DNA of 64,000 bases from Bugulina stolonifera. Taxonomy: Eukaryota > Bryozoa > Gymnolaemata > Cheilostomatida > Bugulidae. Made by a program: the position numbers and the translations under genes. The stretch lies in NCBI GenBank assembly GCA_935421135.1, contig OW285187.1:10230001-10294000 (forward strand). The letters are read 5' to 3'. The number at the start of each line of letters is the position of its first letter. The first letter of the stretch is position 1. The notes beneath the pieces are model-generated. The model was not told where the DNA came from and made no database searches. It saw nothing but the letters and a program-made list of their open reading frames with translations. Positions 12,363-23,066 of this stretch are shown in pieces.

Positions 12363-12440
12363 TAGAGCCAGGAAGTCTGTGCAGTGATAGAATATTTGCA
12401 CGCAGCCATCTCTATCTTATTTATAGCGGTTTCTGGACAC
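12363..12440. repeat. dispersed GAGCCAGGAAGTCT...GGTTTCTGG block, copy 3
   Basis: This block matches 9667-9755 and is weakly present at about 6630 and 7240. It immediately follows R1 copy 3, so it may be the end of the same composite repeat. Confidence 0.5.
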
Positions 12441-12593
12441 ATTAAGCCCATCTACAAAGGTGACCCAATGGCACCCTAAATTCCAACTTGAAATGATACA
12501 GGAACCTGAGTCTGCGGAGTAGGCCTGCACGGTGTTGCCTCCCCACTGATATTCGGTTTTTGGGGTGGTGGTAATCAAACACCGGTTGACACC

Positions 12594-12801
12594 GGTTTTC
12601 TTGTGCCTGGTCTCATTCGGTGTCAACCTGTGCATAATTTGCCTCGGTGTATCGAACCGCACTGGTTCTCTTTTGTTTGGTATGGTTCGGTGTCAAACGA
12701 TGCTGATTTTGGTTCGATGTGTCGGACCGCACTGGTCCTTGGGTGTGGTCTTAAGTGGTGTCAGGCGATGCCAAATTTGGGCCGATATATTGAACCACCC
12801 C
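12594..12801 (+). repeat. 70-bp tandem repeat, three diverged units
   Basis: Units run 12,594-12,663, 12,664-12,733 and 12,734-12,801, each starting GGTTYTC or GGTCCTT and ending near GAACCGCACT or GAACCACCCC. A broken fourth unit follows at 12,802. Each unit carries a GTGTCAANC...GATGC core. The two overlapping ORFs here (125 and 82 codons) exist because the repeat lacks stops in two frames; I do not consider them genes. Confidence 0.75.
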
Positions 12802-12842
12802 GGTGTTTGTTATGCCACAACTGTTTCGGTGAAGTTTGGTAC

Positions 12843-13564
12843 ACCGGATAACACCGTGCCAAATATTACGAGAGAACATAACTCACAACTTTTGCACTTA
12901 TGCTATTATTTTTCTTTTTTCAGAAGCTTATTTGCTGGCTGACTGGGCTTCATTCCCAGACCTCAACTGACGAAATGCATTTAAATATTTATTTAATATG
13001 ACACGTAGTTAACAGGTCAATAAAAATCATGTGTTGATATTCTCCTTGCCAAATGTTTTACATTTGGCCCTATTTTCATGGTGGCTGAAGATCATCCAAC
13101 CATATTTTATTATTTAATAATTGACAAAAAATAATCAGCAAGCCAACTAATTCAACCACCAGTCACACTATGCAAAAACTAATTAAACCACGCAGTCACA
13201 CTATACATAAACTAATCAAACCACCACAGTCGCACGATACAAAAACTAATTAAACAGTAACTGTGGTTGTACATGCACCATGTTCCCGTTTATTTATGTT
13301 TGTTTCAAGCTTGTAAAAAACCATAAAAAAAGAAATCCAGATATAACAATAATAAACAAATTTAGAGGCCAATTGGGGGAACTCCGCAGTGTATTGACCA
13401 CCAGTCTAATAGGTCAGCCTCTGGATTACAGTGGCTCAGTCTGAAGTACTCCACCTACAAAATTTTGATTGAACACTGGCTATAGTTAGTGTCGGCATCA
13501 TTAAAAAGCAGATAATTTCCTTTCCTACATCTCAATAAAACGCAATAACAAATACAAAGGATGA
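12843..13564. other. no gene; contains a 33-bp tandem repeat at 13,151-13,250
   Basis: Three units of about 33 bp (starting 13,151, 13,183 and 13,216) share the core CAGTCACACTATACA...AAACTAA. The rest is AT-rich DNA leading into the 3' end of the hAT pseudogene. Confidence 0.55.
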
Positions 13565-14834
13565 CTAAGTGAGATCAGCGCTTGGTGAACACCACACATT
13601 AATTACACAACAATCGTAACCTATGTAGTGTCTTACTGCCTTTTTGGCCCGCAATTGTGGATCGTATGGAGCCTCTTCTATAACTTCTTCATCAGTCCCG
13701 GTTGCCCTGGGCTGAGGCAGTAACAATGGCAGGCAGTGAGCTGACAACCTGGAGCCTGTCAAACACAAAATTATTTGTCTGTTAAACACTATAGCACATA
13801 TAGAATTAAAATTTGCCCCACCACCTTGTTCTGATGACCAATAATGTAGATGTGGATGTAATTGCGTAGTACTATTACAGGTATATCACACAGATTTACC
13901 ACCGTATGCGTTCATAGTGGAATCATTGGCAAAATCGGTAGAAGCTCCAGCAACAGTTTGAACTTTGTACTATTGGCCCAAATATATATATTGGACGAAT
14001 GATATGTGCCTGTGCAATAGCTATAATGGTAATACTACTAGTTGTAATATACATTAAGCAAACCTCGTTTTTAGATAGAAAATACCTTTTTTGCCAGAAC
14101 CCTCAGTTGGCTTGCTAGGCTGTTTCAACTTCATAATTTCCACGACTTGTTCTATGATGCAAGTCTTAACTTCTGACTCGGTGAGCCAGTTCTTCACTGG
14201 TGGCTGCCTGTATTGGTACCTCCTATCTATGTTGCAGCTGCCAGAGTTTATTGACTGTTTCGTCCCTATATCTAAATACAAATTACAAGCAGGTCGTGGT
14301 AATAATGATCAAGTCAAAAGCAAAACCAAAAGAGAGATATGAAGCATCGTTCTCAACATGTAAACAATGTAAATTGGGTAATACTGGGAAGTGGTCAATA
14401 ACTAACTTTATAGTCCGCCATGACTGTTCATGCGTCAACCAGTTAACATGGACCTCAGCACGCAATGGAAATTTCTTGCGGCTATGACACACCAATTTTA
14501 GATGTAAAATGTAAGCTCGTAAATAATTTAAGCAACCGAAAACTTCCAGCACAAACATTTAGATTTATAAGTGTGAATACATGTACCTTTCCTTGATGTA
14601 AATCCAAATGTTGGTTCTTAGATCTTTGCTCACAGATGACGACATGGAGCAGGTTTGAACATCATCATGCGCAGCTGTTGACTCTTCAGCTAGAGGGTTA
14701 AGATGATATAGCATCGGACCGGCAGTACTAGCCGTTACCACTTGGTCACCAGAGAGGTCAGTCAGTTGTTGATATGGATTTGGTGCAACAATGACTGCAG
14801 TCATTAAGTCTTTCTGTTCAAATGTCAACAGATG

Positions 14835-15039
14835 TGTTAAATAGCCAGGTTCGTATATATACTTAGTGTTCTCAGATACCTCTTCACTCACCGAAGTTTA
14901 TGAAGATAAGGGTTGAATAGTCTTCCTAATCCTTTCGGCTTGTAGCGTGTCTTAACGTCGTCCGGTTGGCCAATCAGCTCCGACCTTTAGTGTAGTCTTT
15001 TACGAGACGCTTTGGGCAGTTGTAATCCACTATATAACA
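14835..15039 (-). repeat. 3' LTR of copy A (205 bp)
   Basis: It starts TGTTAAATAGCCAGG and ends CACTATATAACA on the plus strand. It has the same length as the 5' LTR and differs from it at about 11 positions by eye. Confidence 0.9.
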
Positions 15040-15060
15040 TGCCCCCTTCTCTCGGTCGGG
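15040..15060 (-). other. polypurine tract of copy A
   Basis: On the minus strand the bases just upstream of the 3' LTR read GAGAGAAGGGGGCA, the usual plus-strand priming site of LTR elements. Copy B has the equivalent GAGAAAAGGGGGCA beside its LTR. Confidence 0.75.
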
Positions 15061-15320
15061 TCTCCCCGTTTCCTGTAATATACAGATGCGAGTATACTCA
15101 CAACACATAAACATTACACAAGTGGCCAACATCAGGAGGTCACAGAGTGTCTTATACTAAGGAATGTAGTGCCAGCGTATGGCCCTTCTCACCACTCTCT
15201 AGTGGTAGCTCCAAGGATGCTCTCAGATAAAAAGGACTAGCCTTCTGGTGCGCTCCTTCGTTTCATCATCGAGTTGCTGCAGGTAGGGAACCTGACAGCC
15301 GCTATAAGGCCCTCCCGGCC

Positions 15321-16438
15321 TTATACGCCACCACCGACTTCTCCAGAGTCAGTGGCTGAGGTGCAAAGGCCCTGCCTTTCGTCCTCATCGCTGCCGCATA
15401 AAGTGTTGCTGCTCCCAGCAGGGCTGACACTTCTCACTGTGGTGCGTTCAAGCCTGGAAACCAGACTCGACTCACTCTCTGAGCGATGGGCTTTCCAGAG
15501 AGACTCCATCTCTGTTAAGTTGTCCTCGACAACATCTCCTCCATGGGCAGAGACAAGGGACCTTTCCCTTACTGCTGGTGCTTCGCTCCGGTGCACCATT
15601 TTTCGTTGAGCCTGGGGCTCCTCTTCTGCCGGGGCAGAGCCGCATTCTTGTGCACCCTGCACTGTCTCTGCGGGTTTAGTCTCCGGGGGAGACTGCACCC
15701 TCTCTCGAGTACCAGAAGAGTTCTCGCACTCCGCACTGGTACTTGGTCCCACTGGTGTTATAGGAGCTGTAGTAACACCAGACGTGGAACCTTGGGTGAA
15801 CTGATTGGCGGCCAGTTCTAGGTTCCTGATGGCTTCCCTGACCGGTTCACCATCATCGTACTCTTTCTGAAGAGCAGCTCTCTTTCTAGTTATCTCACTC
15901 AGTCCGAGTTCATATTGGCGCTGAAGTGCCTCTTCTCTTTCACCAAGAGCCGTACTTCTTCTCGAGAAGTCGTCAGTAGTCATGGCTGAACTACTGCAGA
16001 TTCCACTCAGGAAGGTGGAAACTTGCGCTAAGAGAGAAGAGCTAGCACTCTTTCCTTTGCGGCTAACCTTCTGTGCGTAGGACACAGAAGGTTCTACCCT
16101 CGACGCTTTGGGTGCTGGCCCCTCAGCGTCTGCTGGGCTAGAAGAGGGGTGCTTCCTCTTCTTGCTATTGGAGTAGCTAGCTCCACCGGCAGGACATGAC
16201 CTCATGACATGTTCGCGCTCTCCACACCAGGTGCAAATCACTACTTTGCAGCTGGCAGCGTAGTGTCCCCATTCATCGCACTTCCTGCAGACGAATCCGG
16301 GGCAGTCCTTAGCTAAGTGGTCCCTTAGCCTTGCGCAATTGTTGCACCATTTTCTTCCTTGTTTGCCGTAGACCTTCCGACCCTTGCCAGGCCCGCCTTT
16401 CTCCCCTTGCCGCTCCCATTGGCAGGGGGACGCCCGTC
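15321..16438 (-). CDS. second ORF of the LTR element: three CCHC zinc knuckles, coiled coil and acidic tail
   Basis: An open frame of about 370 codons runs from after a stop at 16,438-16,440 to 15,321; the first ATG/GTG-type start is a GTG at 16,241, after two of the knuckles. Three knuckles lie in a row: WCNNCARLRDHLAKDC (C-x2-C-x5-H-x4-C, 16,302-16,349), CRKCDEWGHYAASC (16,248-16,289) and CTWCGEREHVMRSC (16,193-16,234). A KKRKH basic patch, a charged helical stretch that looks like a coiled coil (REEALQRQYELGL region) and a long Ser/Glu/Pro-rich C-terminus follow. Upstream in another frame a Gly/Pro-rich segment also leads towards the knuckles, so one frameshift may have removed the true start. 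A nucleic-acid-binding, Gag-like role is likely, but I know no named family for this arrangement. Relics of it occur in copies B, C and D. Confidence 0.6.
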
Positions 16439-16639
16439 ACCGCCTCCACCAGGTGGCTGACAACCAGGAGGTTGCCCTCTTCCGCTCGCTACTTCCGTCA
16501 TCTGATGTACTGTAGTTGGTTACTTGTAACACTGAGATATCTCCAAAAACCTGCAACAACAATAAAATTTATTGATAGTATACAATATTGGTTTCCTTTC
16601 TTTTTTTAACAGTTCTACCAGTTTTAACCACGTTGTCCT

Positions 16640-17250
16640 TCGTTGATTTAAACAACGTAGAACCACTCCCCTGCCCCTCGGTGATGTGAGACCGGAACAC
16701 CAATCAGTGGGTTCTTCCACTCTGTCTATAATGCCATCCCGCAACATGTTATCAAGTTCCGTTTTGGCCTTATCTCTTAAACCTGCTGCTATAGAATGAG
16801 GTGCAAATAAGCATTTGGGTTCTGCATTAGGTCTAAGCTTAATCTTAAATATACCTGGTAATGTGCCCAACCGTGTGAAGAGTTTAGGAAACTCTGATAT
16901 AGGGTCGAACTCCTTGGTACCTACTATACTATTAACTACAGCTAATAAATTAAGCCGTCTAATATTGCTCAAGCCTAGGAGATTCCTTTTGGAACCCCTA
17001 AGTATGTACATGTCAGTGTCGATACTACTATAAGTACTTTTTACAGTTACAGTAGTCATACCAAGAACATTAAGGGGACTCCCATCTGCTCCACTTAATA
17101 GAGTCTTGGGTTGAAACATAACAGAGTCCAATTGAGAATGGGACTTTCCGTAAGAACTGAGACATCTGCCCCAGTGTCTAATACAAAATCAATAGACTTG
17201 TTGTTTACTGACAAGTGTATTTGTTTTACTCTCTAATCAGCTGGGAAATC
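16640..17250 (-). pseudogene. pol: gypsy-type protease and start of reverse transcriptase (truncated pol)
   Basis: FVLDTGADVSVLTE (DTGA at 17,164-17,178) is the active-site motif of a retroviral-type aspartic protease. After a one-base frameshift the frame from 17,131 continues through FPKLFTRLGTLPGIFKIKL and then ELDNMLRDGIIDRVEEP...DWCSGL, which is the typical beginning of Ty3/gypsy reverse transcriptase. Homology fades at about 16,650, before the catalytic Y-x-D-D box. RNase H and integrase are missing from this copy. Confidence 0.8.
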
Positions 17251-17288
17251 TGACTCTGTGCATTCTAGAGGGGCTCCTGTAGTCCCTT

Positions 17289-18402
17289 CTAGATTCCCTC
17301 CGTTGCATAGGAGGACTTAGGGGGTCTTTAGGGTGGCGTTCACTCCGCCTGGACCGACAATCCCTGGAGATGTGGCCTTTCTTATTACATACATAACAGG
17401 TCACCATAGGGCACTCCCTAGTGTGGTAGCCTTGTTTACTACAGTGATAGCAACGAGAGTCTTCTTGTCTATTCCTCGTACTAGGGGAGTATTTAGAATA
17501 ACTGTCATCGCTAGAATCTCTACGTTGGTAGGATTCCTTGCTCTCGTAACTTCTACTTCTAGGTCTATACTTAGAATACCTCCTAGAATTGTAACGACTG
17601 TAGGAGCCGTTGCTAGTACTACTATCTCTACTAGTACTTCTAGGTCTATACTTATGTCTAAATCTGCGTTTAGTTACATTACATACAGGTGATTCATCTG
17701 ATTAGACAGTATTATATTTGCTTACATTACGGTAGCCCTGTTTGTCAGAGTCTACTTTGCACACTTCTTGTTTAATGGGTCTATCAGCCCTAGAAGTCTG
17801 TTCTACGTTAAGCTGCCTGGAGAGGAGGTCATCTTCTTTTTTAGCAGTATCTCTCGCTTTGAGCACTTTCACCAGGTCTTCCCATGTGAGTTCAGCTCGC
17901 TGGTAAAGTAATTACCTGAGCGAGCTTTCGCGTAAACCGTTAACTGCGACTGAAACAGCGAGGCGCAGTCTATGTACTTCGGCTTGTTCGCCAAAATCCA
18001 AATCTCTACTCAATCTTTCTACCCTGAGTAGGTACGTATGAAATTCTTCATCGCATGCTTGTGTAGCAGTAATGAATCTATTATGCCTTGAAAATGATCT
18101 TTCAATATTTTAAGATCTCTATCATAGGCATCGTCTGCGTTGTCTTTCAGATCGAAGCCTGAGGCAGTGAGAACAGCCTTGCCGTCTCTCCCTGCCGCGC
18201 TAAGTAGGGCCAGTAGTTTGGTCCTACCCTTAAACATGTTTACTCTTGCGTCATTGGGTCTTTCTTGGCCCATATTAAAAGTGGCTACTTCCACCGCTAT
18301 TTTGAAATCTGTTAGCCATTCAGACCAACAGCCACTTACATCACTCCATTCAATCTTTAGTTTAGGGAAGCTCGTTAAATCTACGCCTGCAGCAGCAGCC
18401 AT
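17289..18402 (-). pseudogene. gag: gypsy-type gag with two CCHC knuckles (broken)
   Basis: An ATG at 18,402 starts MAAAAGVDLTSFPKLKIEWS, a typical capsid-like N-terminus of Ty3/gypsy Gag. A frameshift near 18,090 interrupts it, and the next frame continues with a capsid segment (FHTYLLRVERLSRDLDF). In-frame stops occur near 17,910 and 17,702. A Ser/Arg-rich linker leads to two nucleocapsid knuckles, CYHCSKQGYHTREC (17,411-17,452) and CYVCNKKGHISRDC (17,357-17,398), and the frame ends at TAG 17,289-17,291. With three lesions it cannot make a full protein here. Confidence 0.8.
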
Positions 18403-18509
18403 TTTAGCTCTGCTGTGCTACTCTTTCTCCCACACTAACTCTACCTTTACTCCAACACTACTCTACTCTAACACTACTCTACTCTAACACTAACTCTACT
18501 ACTCTTTAC

Positions 18510-18665
18510 TCTCACGTAGCCACGCTAAATTGACGTGACTACGCTACGAAAATCACTCTACTCTCACGTAGCCACGGTTGACTCGTGTGGCTACGCTACA
18601 AAAAGAACCTCTAACTCTCTCTACTCTCATGTAGTCACGTTACATTCCCGTGACTACGCTACCCC
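18510..18665. repeat. tandem hairpin array in the LTR-element leader
   Basis: Three units of about 50-64 bp each contain an inverted repeat, CACGTAGCCACG ... CGTG(A/T)G(A/C)CTACGCTA (about 18,512-18,547, 18,563-18,599 and 18,627-18,661), separated by CTCTACTCTC. They lie between the 5' LTR and the gag start, where packaging and dimerisation signals usually lie. A simple ACTCTAACACT repeat follows at 18,420-18,510. Confidence 0.7.
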
Positions 18666-18833
18666 TCACGTAGTGCAGTCAAGAACTAGTGAGTCACTAA
18701 GTCCTTCAGGCTACACTACGCTACTCACTCACAGTCACTCCTCCTCGAGTGACTGCTACTCCTCCCCCGAAGGGTGACTATCTCTGTTGTAATCAGTTAT
18801 GCCTTTCAGTTTAACAATAATAATAAAAAAATT

Positions 18834-18851
18834 ATCTTGCTAACTGTGCCA
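18834..18851 (-). other. primer-binding site of copy A
   Basis: On the minus strand the bases immediately after the 5' LTR read TGGCACAGTTAGCAAGAT. The TGG start directly abutting the LTR is what a tRNA 3'-CCA primer site looks like. I did not identify which tRNA it fits. Confidence 0.6.
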
Positions 18852-19056
18852 TGTTAAATAGTCAGGTTCGTATATATACTTAGTGTTCTCAGATACGTCT
18901 TCACTCACCGAAGTTCATGAAGATAAGGGTTGAATAGTCTTCCTAATCCTCTCGGCTTCTAGCGTGCCTTAACGTCATCCGGTTGGCCAATCAGCTCCGA
19001 CCTTTCGCGTAGTCTCTTACGAGACGCTTTGGGCAGTCGTAATCCACTATATAACA
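18852..19056 (-). repeat. 5' LTR of copy A (205 bp)
   Basis: It is collinear with 14,835-15,039 without length differences and is followed by the target duplication AGATG at 19,057-19,061. A CTATATAA TATA-like word lies near one end. Confidence 0.9.
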
Positions 19057-19538
19057 AGATGCTTCCGGTACTTTCTATCTGTAGAATGACCAACACAATG
19101 TAACAGCTTACAGCATGTACAGGGAAAAGTAAAGACCCAGCTACACAATTGAACACTAAAGCTATGTTCACCATGTTCTGCTTCACATGCACTTGATGCT
19201 GGTTAGCAAACTTAAATTGCACACCGCCATTGGATCCAAATGACCAACAAGAACAGGCAAGCGCCGGCCTTATGTTACAGATATAATTACAGATATTGCT
19301 GCTTACAAAACAAATAGAGATATCATTGTGCATCAGCTTTCCCTAAACAAAGCATAGATACAGCATGAAAGGATAATCATATACAGACATACCGTTCATG
19401 AGTAGCTGGTCTACGCCCGGCATCTGCTCGGCGAGTCGTTTAAGCATCTTTAGCTTCGAACCCTATCTTGTTGTCACATCATTGATCAGTCGGCTCTCTG
19501 GCAAACTTAGATCTTTCTGAAGCTTGGCCAACTTGCGT

Positions 19539-20574
19539 CTATAGAGATGGGAGAAACTAAACACAGATACCAGATAGTTGCGATTATAGTTCGCTTAAAT
19601 AGTGATCCAACTATCACCCATCTCTCTAGCACATTGTTGTTGCAATAAAGTGCAGCACATACTACTTAAAAACGGGCAAGAATGTTCGAACAACTTACTT
19701 TCTGCATATCGAAATGCATTTGACTAATCACCTGCGTCACACATGACATTTTGCTTAACATGTTGTAGTACTAGACTTTTCTAAGGCCTTTCATGTAGTA
19801 CCGCATGGTACCTTGCTAATGCATTACTAATATTTACAATTTTATAAAGTTGATCACCTGTCTGTAAGAGCAACTGCCACTAGGTTTACAAGGACAAGCA
19901 ACATATTAATCTTAATCTAATCATAAAGAAATAAGATGAAGAATAATATAATTATTTTCAAATACTGATATTCATATTCGAAATTGAATGGTGATACTAT
20001 GCAGTAGTCGTTTAAGAACAGTACATGATTCAAATTATTTTTACTGATAACTGGCAACGCTGTATGCTGATATCTAAGCAGAAAAAACCAAACGAATTTG
20101 AAATTTAACTTGAATTTCAAACAATAAGTTCATATGAAGTACACTTGCATGTACATTGTATATACACAAGAGTTTTTATGAGGTGCAATTATTACCATTA
20201 CTTACTATGTGCGTGTTGGTGTTGACAAACAATGAGTCCTTGAAAGTATTTTCTCTACTTGGGTTGTTGCTATGTTTGCAGGTATAATTCTACAGTTCAC
20301 AGATGTCTATACACAATACACTGATTCAAGTGAACATGCATAAACAGAATTATTCGACCATTGTATTTACTACACCATCTAATTAGTCTCCCATAGTAAC
20401 TGAATCCAATTGCTGCTGTGGTAGAACTAAACTGATTTTTACAGCAGTCTGGGCCTTGGTCTCAATGCAGGACTGTAAACTTGTTTTCCACAATTAAATC
20501 ATAGCCATGTTGGCAGGTTAGAATAACACAATTCTAATAAAAGTGGTGCAGATTGACAGGGTGTTGTAAAGCAT
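19539..20574. other. no gene recognised
   Basis: This lies upstream of the last readable hAT exon. The N-terminal exons of that transposase might lie here but I could not identify them. It is otherwise AT-rich and non-coding. Confidence 0.35.
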
Positions 20575-21490
20575 AAGAGTTACTAGTATAGATTGAAAAA
20601 TAATTTCTGCAATTGAACATTGTAAATGAGTGAAATTTCCGTTAACAAAACCTAATTGAACATTAAACGTTGCTAAATTTATTATTTATGACCTCTGCGT
20701 GGTAGACTGCAGCTATGGCTGTGTTTGTAAATTCCCATTTTTGGGCATGCATGAGCCTGACCACAACATTGGCTCTCTTGCTATACAGCACATTTTAATT
20801 ATCTTCTCAGTGTATTTTACTGAACTATAATGATTGTATGAATTCAGATGCACTCGCACTCAGATTTCTGTTTTCAGTACCAATGAGGTTGTGAAGCGAA
20901 AAGAGACATTTTGAGCTTGATTCTTTAGCATAGTTAAACATCACAACCGGGTAATTTCACCTAGATAGGGATGGGATATGAATACTATTAGTCAAAGTGT
21001 ACATTATGGTGAACAGTGTTAAACCAAAGTAATTGTAATATATGCTGGATCTCATCTGCGTTATACAATATTATATGCATTTCACTATTTTGCTCTTTTC
21101 TACTCTTCGATATTTTTCCGCCTGGAAGATTTATATAAAAGTAAAGAAAACTTTGAGCAAGAAAATTTCCAGGAGATTCAATGGCAAACAGTATGTTATG
21201 CCTACGTAATGGATAGCATCTGCATAAGCAACATTGTATGCAAACTTCATTATCAACCCAGAAGGATGTCCCGGGTGATTACCTGCTGGACTATTTCTGC
21301 TTGTTACACTCTAATCATGCCTCTAGGTGAAATTTTCTTTTTGGTAACTTAGTAATATTCCTCTAGTGTTCTCACCACACACTCTTGCTAATTCACTACC
21401 ATGAATACATTTCTCTTGATACCCGAGTTTCTCTTTAGTTTTTCACAGCAAGGTAGAGGCATGCTTGGGCGACTGTCCCAAAGTCCCAAA
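20575..21490. repeat. R1 copy 4 followed by R2 copy 3
   Basis: Positions 20,575-20,960 match R1 copy 3 (11,860-12,200) and 21,020-21,490 match R2 at 7746-8110 and 10,600-10,860. Having R1 and R2 next to each other here and near 7.6-8.1 kb and 10.6-12.2 kb suggests that they are parts of one larger element. Confidence 0.7.
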
Positions 21491-23066
21491 AATCATTAAC
21501 AGTTATGGACTCTTTGGTACTTGGACGGTATTCATTCGACTTTTTCTTTGGTCACCAAATTACTTCTCATGATGCGCTCCTATTGGCTGTGGTGCTGACC
21601 CAAGTGTGGCTCCCATTTGGCTTCCCCAAAAAACTTTGAATGGAACATCTTCTTAGATGTCACATTGGAAGTCTAGCTGCCCCTCCCACAGTGAGACATT
21701 AGGTTACCTTTGCAGAATTCTATAATTGAAATTGGCGATAAAGTGCATAAAATAATTATGAGCTATACAAGTAAAGGTAGTTTTTCACATTGAACTACAC
21801 ATAATATTAGTACAGCTTGCAGGGAAGTGTATAATACATGTAAGAAGGTTAGCAGAGTAAATGAAATGCTGCAATGTACATGTAGTTGTCTTAGTTGCTC
21901 TTTCCATCCTGGTATATGTACGTGTATACTACCAGGCTGGGCAACCAGCAGAATCTATTAGTCAATTTTTTTCTGCCAGCTGCCTAGCAAAAAGGTCAAT
22001 GGACTTTTTGCAACATTTTTTAGAATGAACGATATTTGGCTGTCATCCGTTGGCAGCATTTGCAGTTTTATCTGGAGGATGAAGCTGAAGTAGCTTTCGT
22101 GGTTCAGCCCCACTAGGTTTTCGGTGCATGGTCTATCAATCTATTAGTCTAGCTCATATATCCTTCTACGGTGTCATAATTTCACCTATATTAAAATTGT
22201 CCTTGTCTGCCACACGTACCCAATCTCCAACACTTTAACATTCACTGTTTTCTATGTTTTCTACTGGTCTGATGCCAGAAATTGCACAATTATTAAGCAG
22301 TTTAATAGTTTCACTTTCCGGGTGTCTTCAATGTCATGGGCACTGCTACATGCACCTCATTGTACTCTTCTATAACCACACATCTGAGCCCAAAGGAAGC
22401 ACACCTACTCTCAAGTCCCAAAGTTGTATAAAGAATAATAGTTTTTATCAGCTTAATATACTTATTGATTCTATTGGCCAATCAAACAATCTTTTAACAT
22501 AATGCATTCAATATACATGCACATGTGTTTTATAACAACTTGGCATTGGTTATTGATTTTGTAACACTATATAATGTGTAGCCAGTAGTATCATCTGCGT
22601 CTTATAGCTGCATGCTGGTTATTCCGCAATCAGTGGCAATCAGTGACGGTAGTTACACATTTCTGTCAGCTCCAAGACGGAGACGCTTTGTATTGGCGGT
22701 TATCCGGTGAGTTCCAACCTATCAATCTGTTTTGCATCTCTATTTGCATGAAGCATACATGTACATGTGCATAAATGAATTAATATTTGTATATTACTGC
22801 AACCACAAATTATATATATATGAAATTTCTAAACTGATCCCATCACCTTCAACTGTAACTTATATGATGTAGCCTATAGTATAGTGTGCTGATAAACTTG
22901 TACTTGAATTAGTGTGGCAAATAATTTTACTGCTATATTCTACTCTACTGTATGTGTCAATATCTATATAATCGGATAATTCTATGATATTGATTGCTTC
23001 ACTACTGTTGTGTTATTATAACTTGAGCTCTCTTGTAGATGTTGGTAGTGATCTTCGTAACTAATC
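21491..23066. other. no gene seen; upstream region of TAT
   Basis: No coding signal is seen. The last few hundred bases before 23,067 should hold the TAT promoter and 5' UTR, but I see no motif that fixes it. TACATGTACATGTG at about 22,758 is one of the dispersed palindromes. Confidence 0.4.

Larger units (their letters stand above)
14835..19056 (-). mobile_element. structurally complete LTR retrotransposon (copy A), Ty3/gypsy-like, nested in a hAT exon
   Basis: Two 205-bp direct repeats (14,835-15,039 and 18,852-19,056), each TGTT...AACA, bound the element. AGATG lies immediately outside both ends (14,830-14,834 and 19,057-19,061) as a perfect 5-bp target duplication. Read on the minus strand the order is 5' LTR, primer-binding site, hairpin-rich leader, gag with two zinc knuckles, protease, start of reverse transcriptase, a second ORF with three zinc knuckles, polypurine tract, 3' LTR. 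Most of RT and all of RNase H and integrase are absent, so this copy cannot move by itself. I count about 11 differences between the LTRs, suggesting a moderately old insertion. Confidence 0.9.
13565..19538 (-). pseudogene. hAT-family (ZBED-like) transposase pseudogene, interrupted by an LTR retrotransposon
   Basis: Minus-strand exons join in phase. Exon 19,393-19,538 contains LINDVTTR followed by a stop where the family has the Trp of the D-V-x-T-R-W-N-S motif. The next exon begins at 19,078, runs to the insertion point at 19,057/14,834 and ends at 14,587; it starts DRKYRKHLLTFEQKDLM and continues with YQQLTDLSGDQVVT, the hallmark region of ZBED-type hAT transposases. Exon 14,086-14,271 has IDRRYQ in place of L-D-P-R-F-K and a frameshift before it. 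The final exon is 13,565-13,755. All introns are GT-AG. The upstream BED-finger and first catalytic part is not recognisable. The gene is dead: premature stop, frameshift and a 4.2-kb insertion. Confidence 0.75.

Noticed and set aside
12565..12942. 125-codon plus-strand ORF
   Set aside because: It is explained by the 70-bp tandem repeat lacking stops; there is no conserved domain, no splice context, and a competing frame is equally open.
13151..13250. CRISPR-like array (33-bp repeats)
   Set aside because: The repeats are directly adjacent with no spacers, diverged, and in an animal genome; it is a simple tandem repeat.
17333..17692. 119-codon plus-strand ORF
   Set aside because: It is the antisense shadow of the gag Ser/Arg-rich linker and zinc knuckles, which are clearly coded on the minus strand.
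18959..19333. 124-codon minus-strand ORF
   Set aside because: It crosses the LTR boundary and target duplication and runs through a hAT intron; the real hAT frame there is different.
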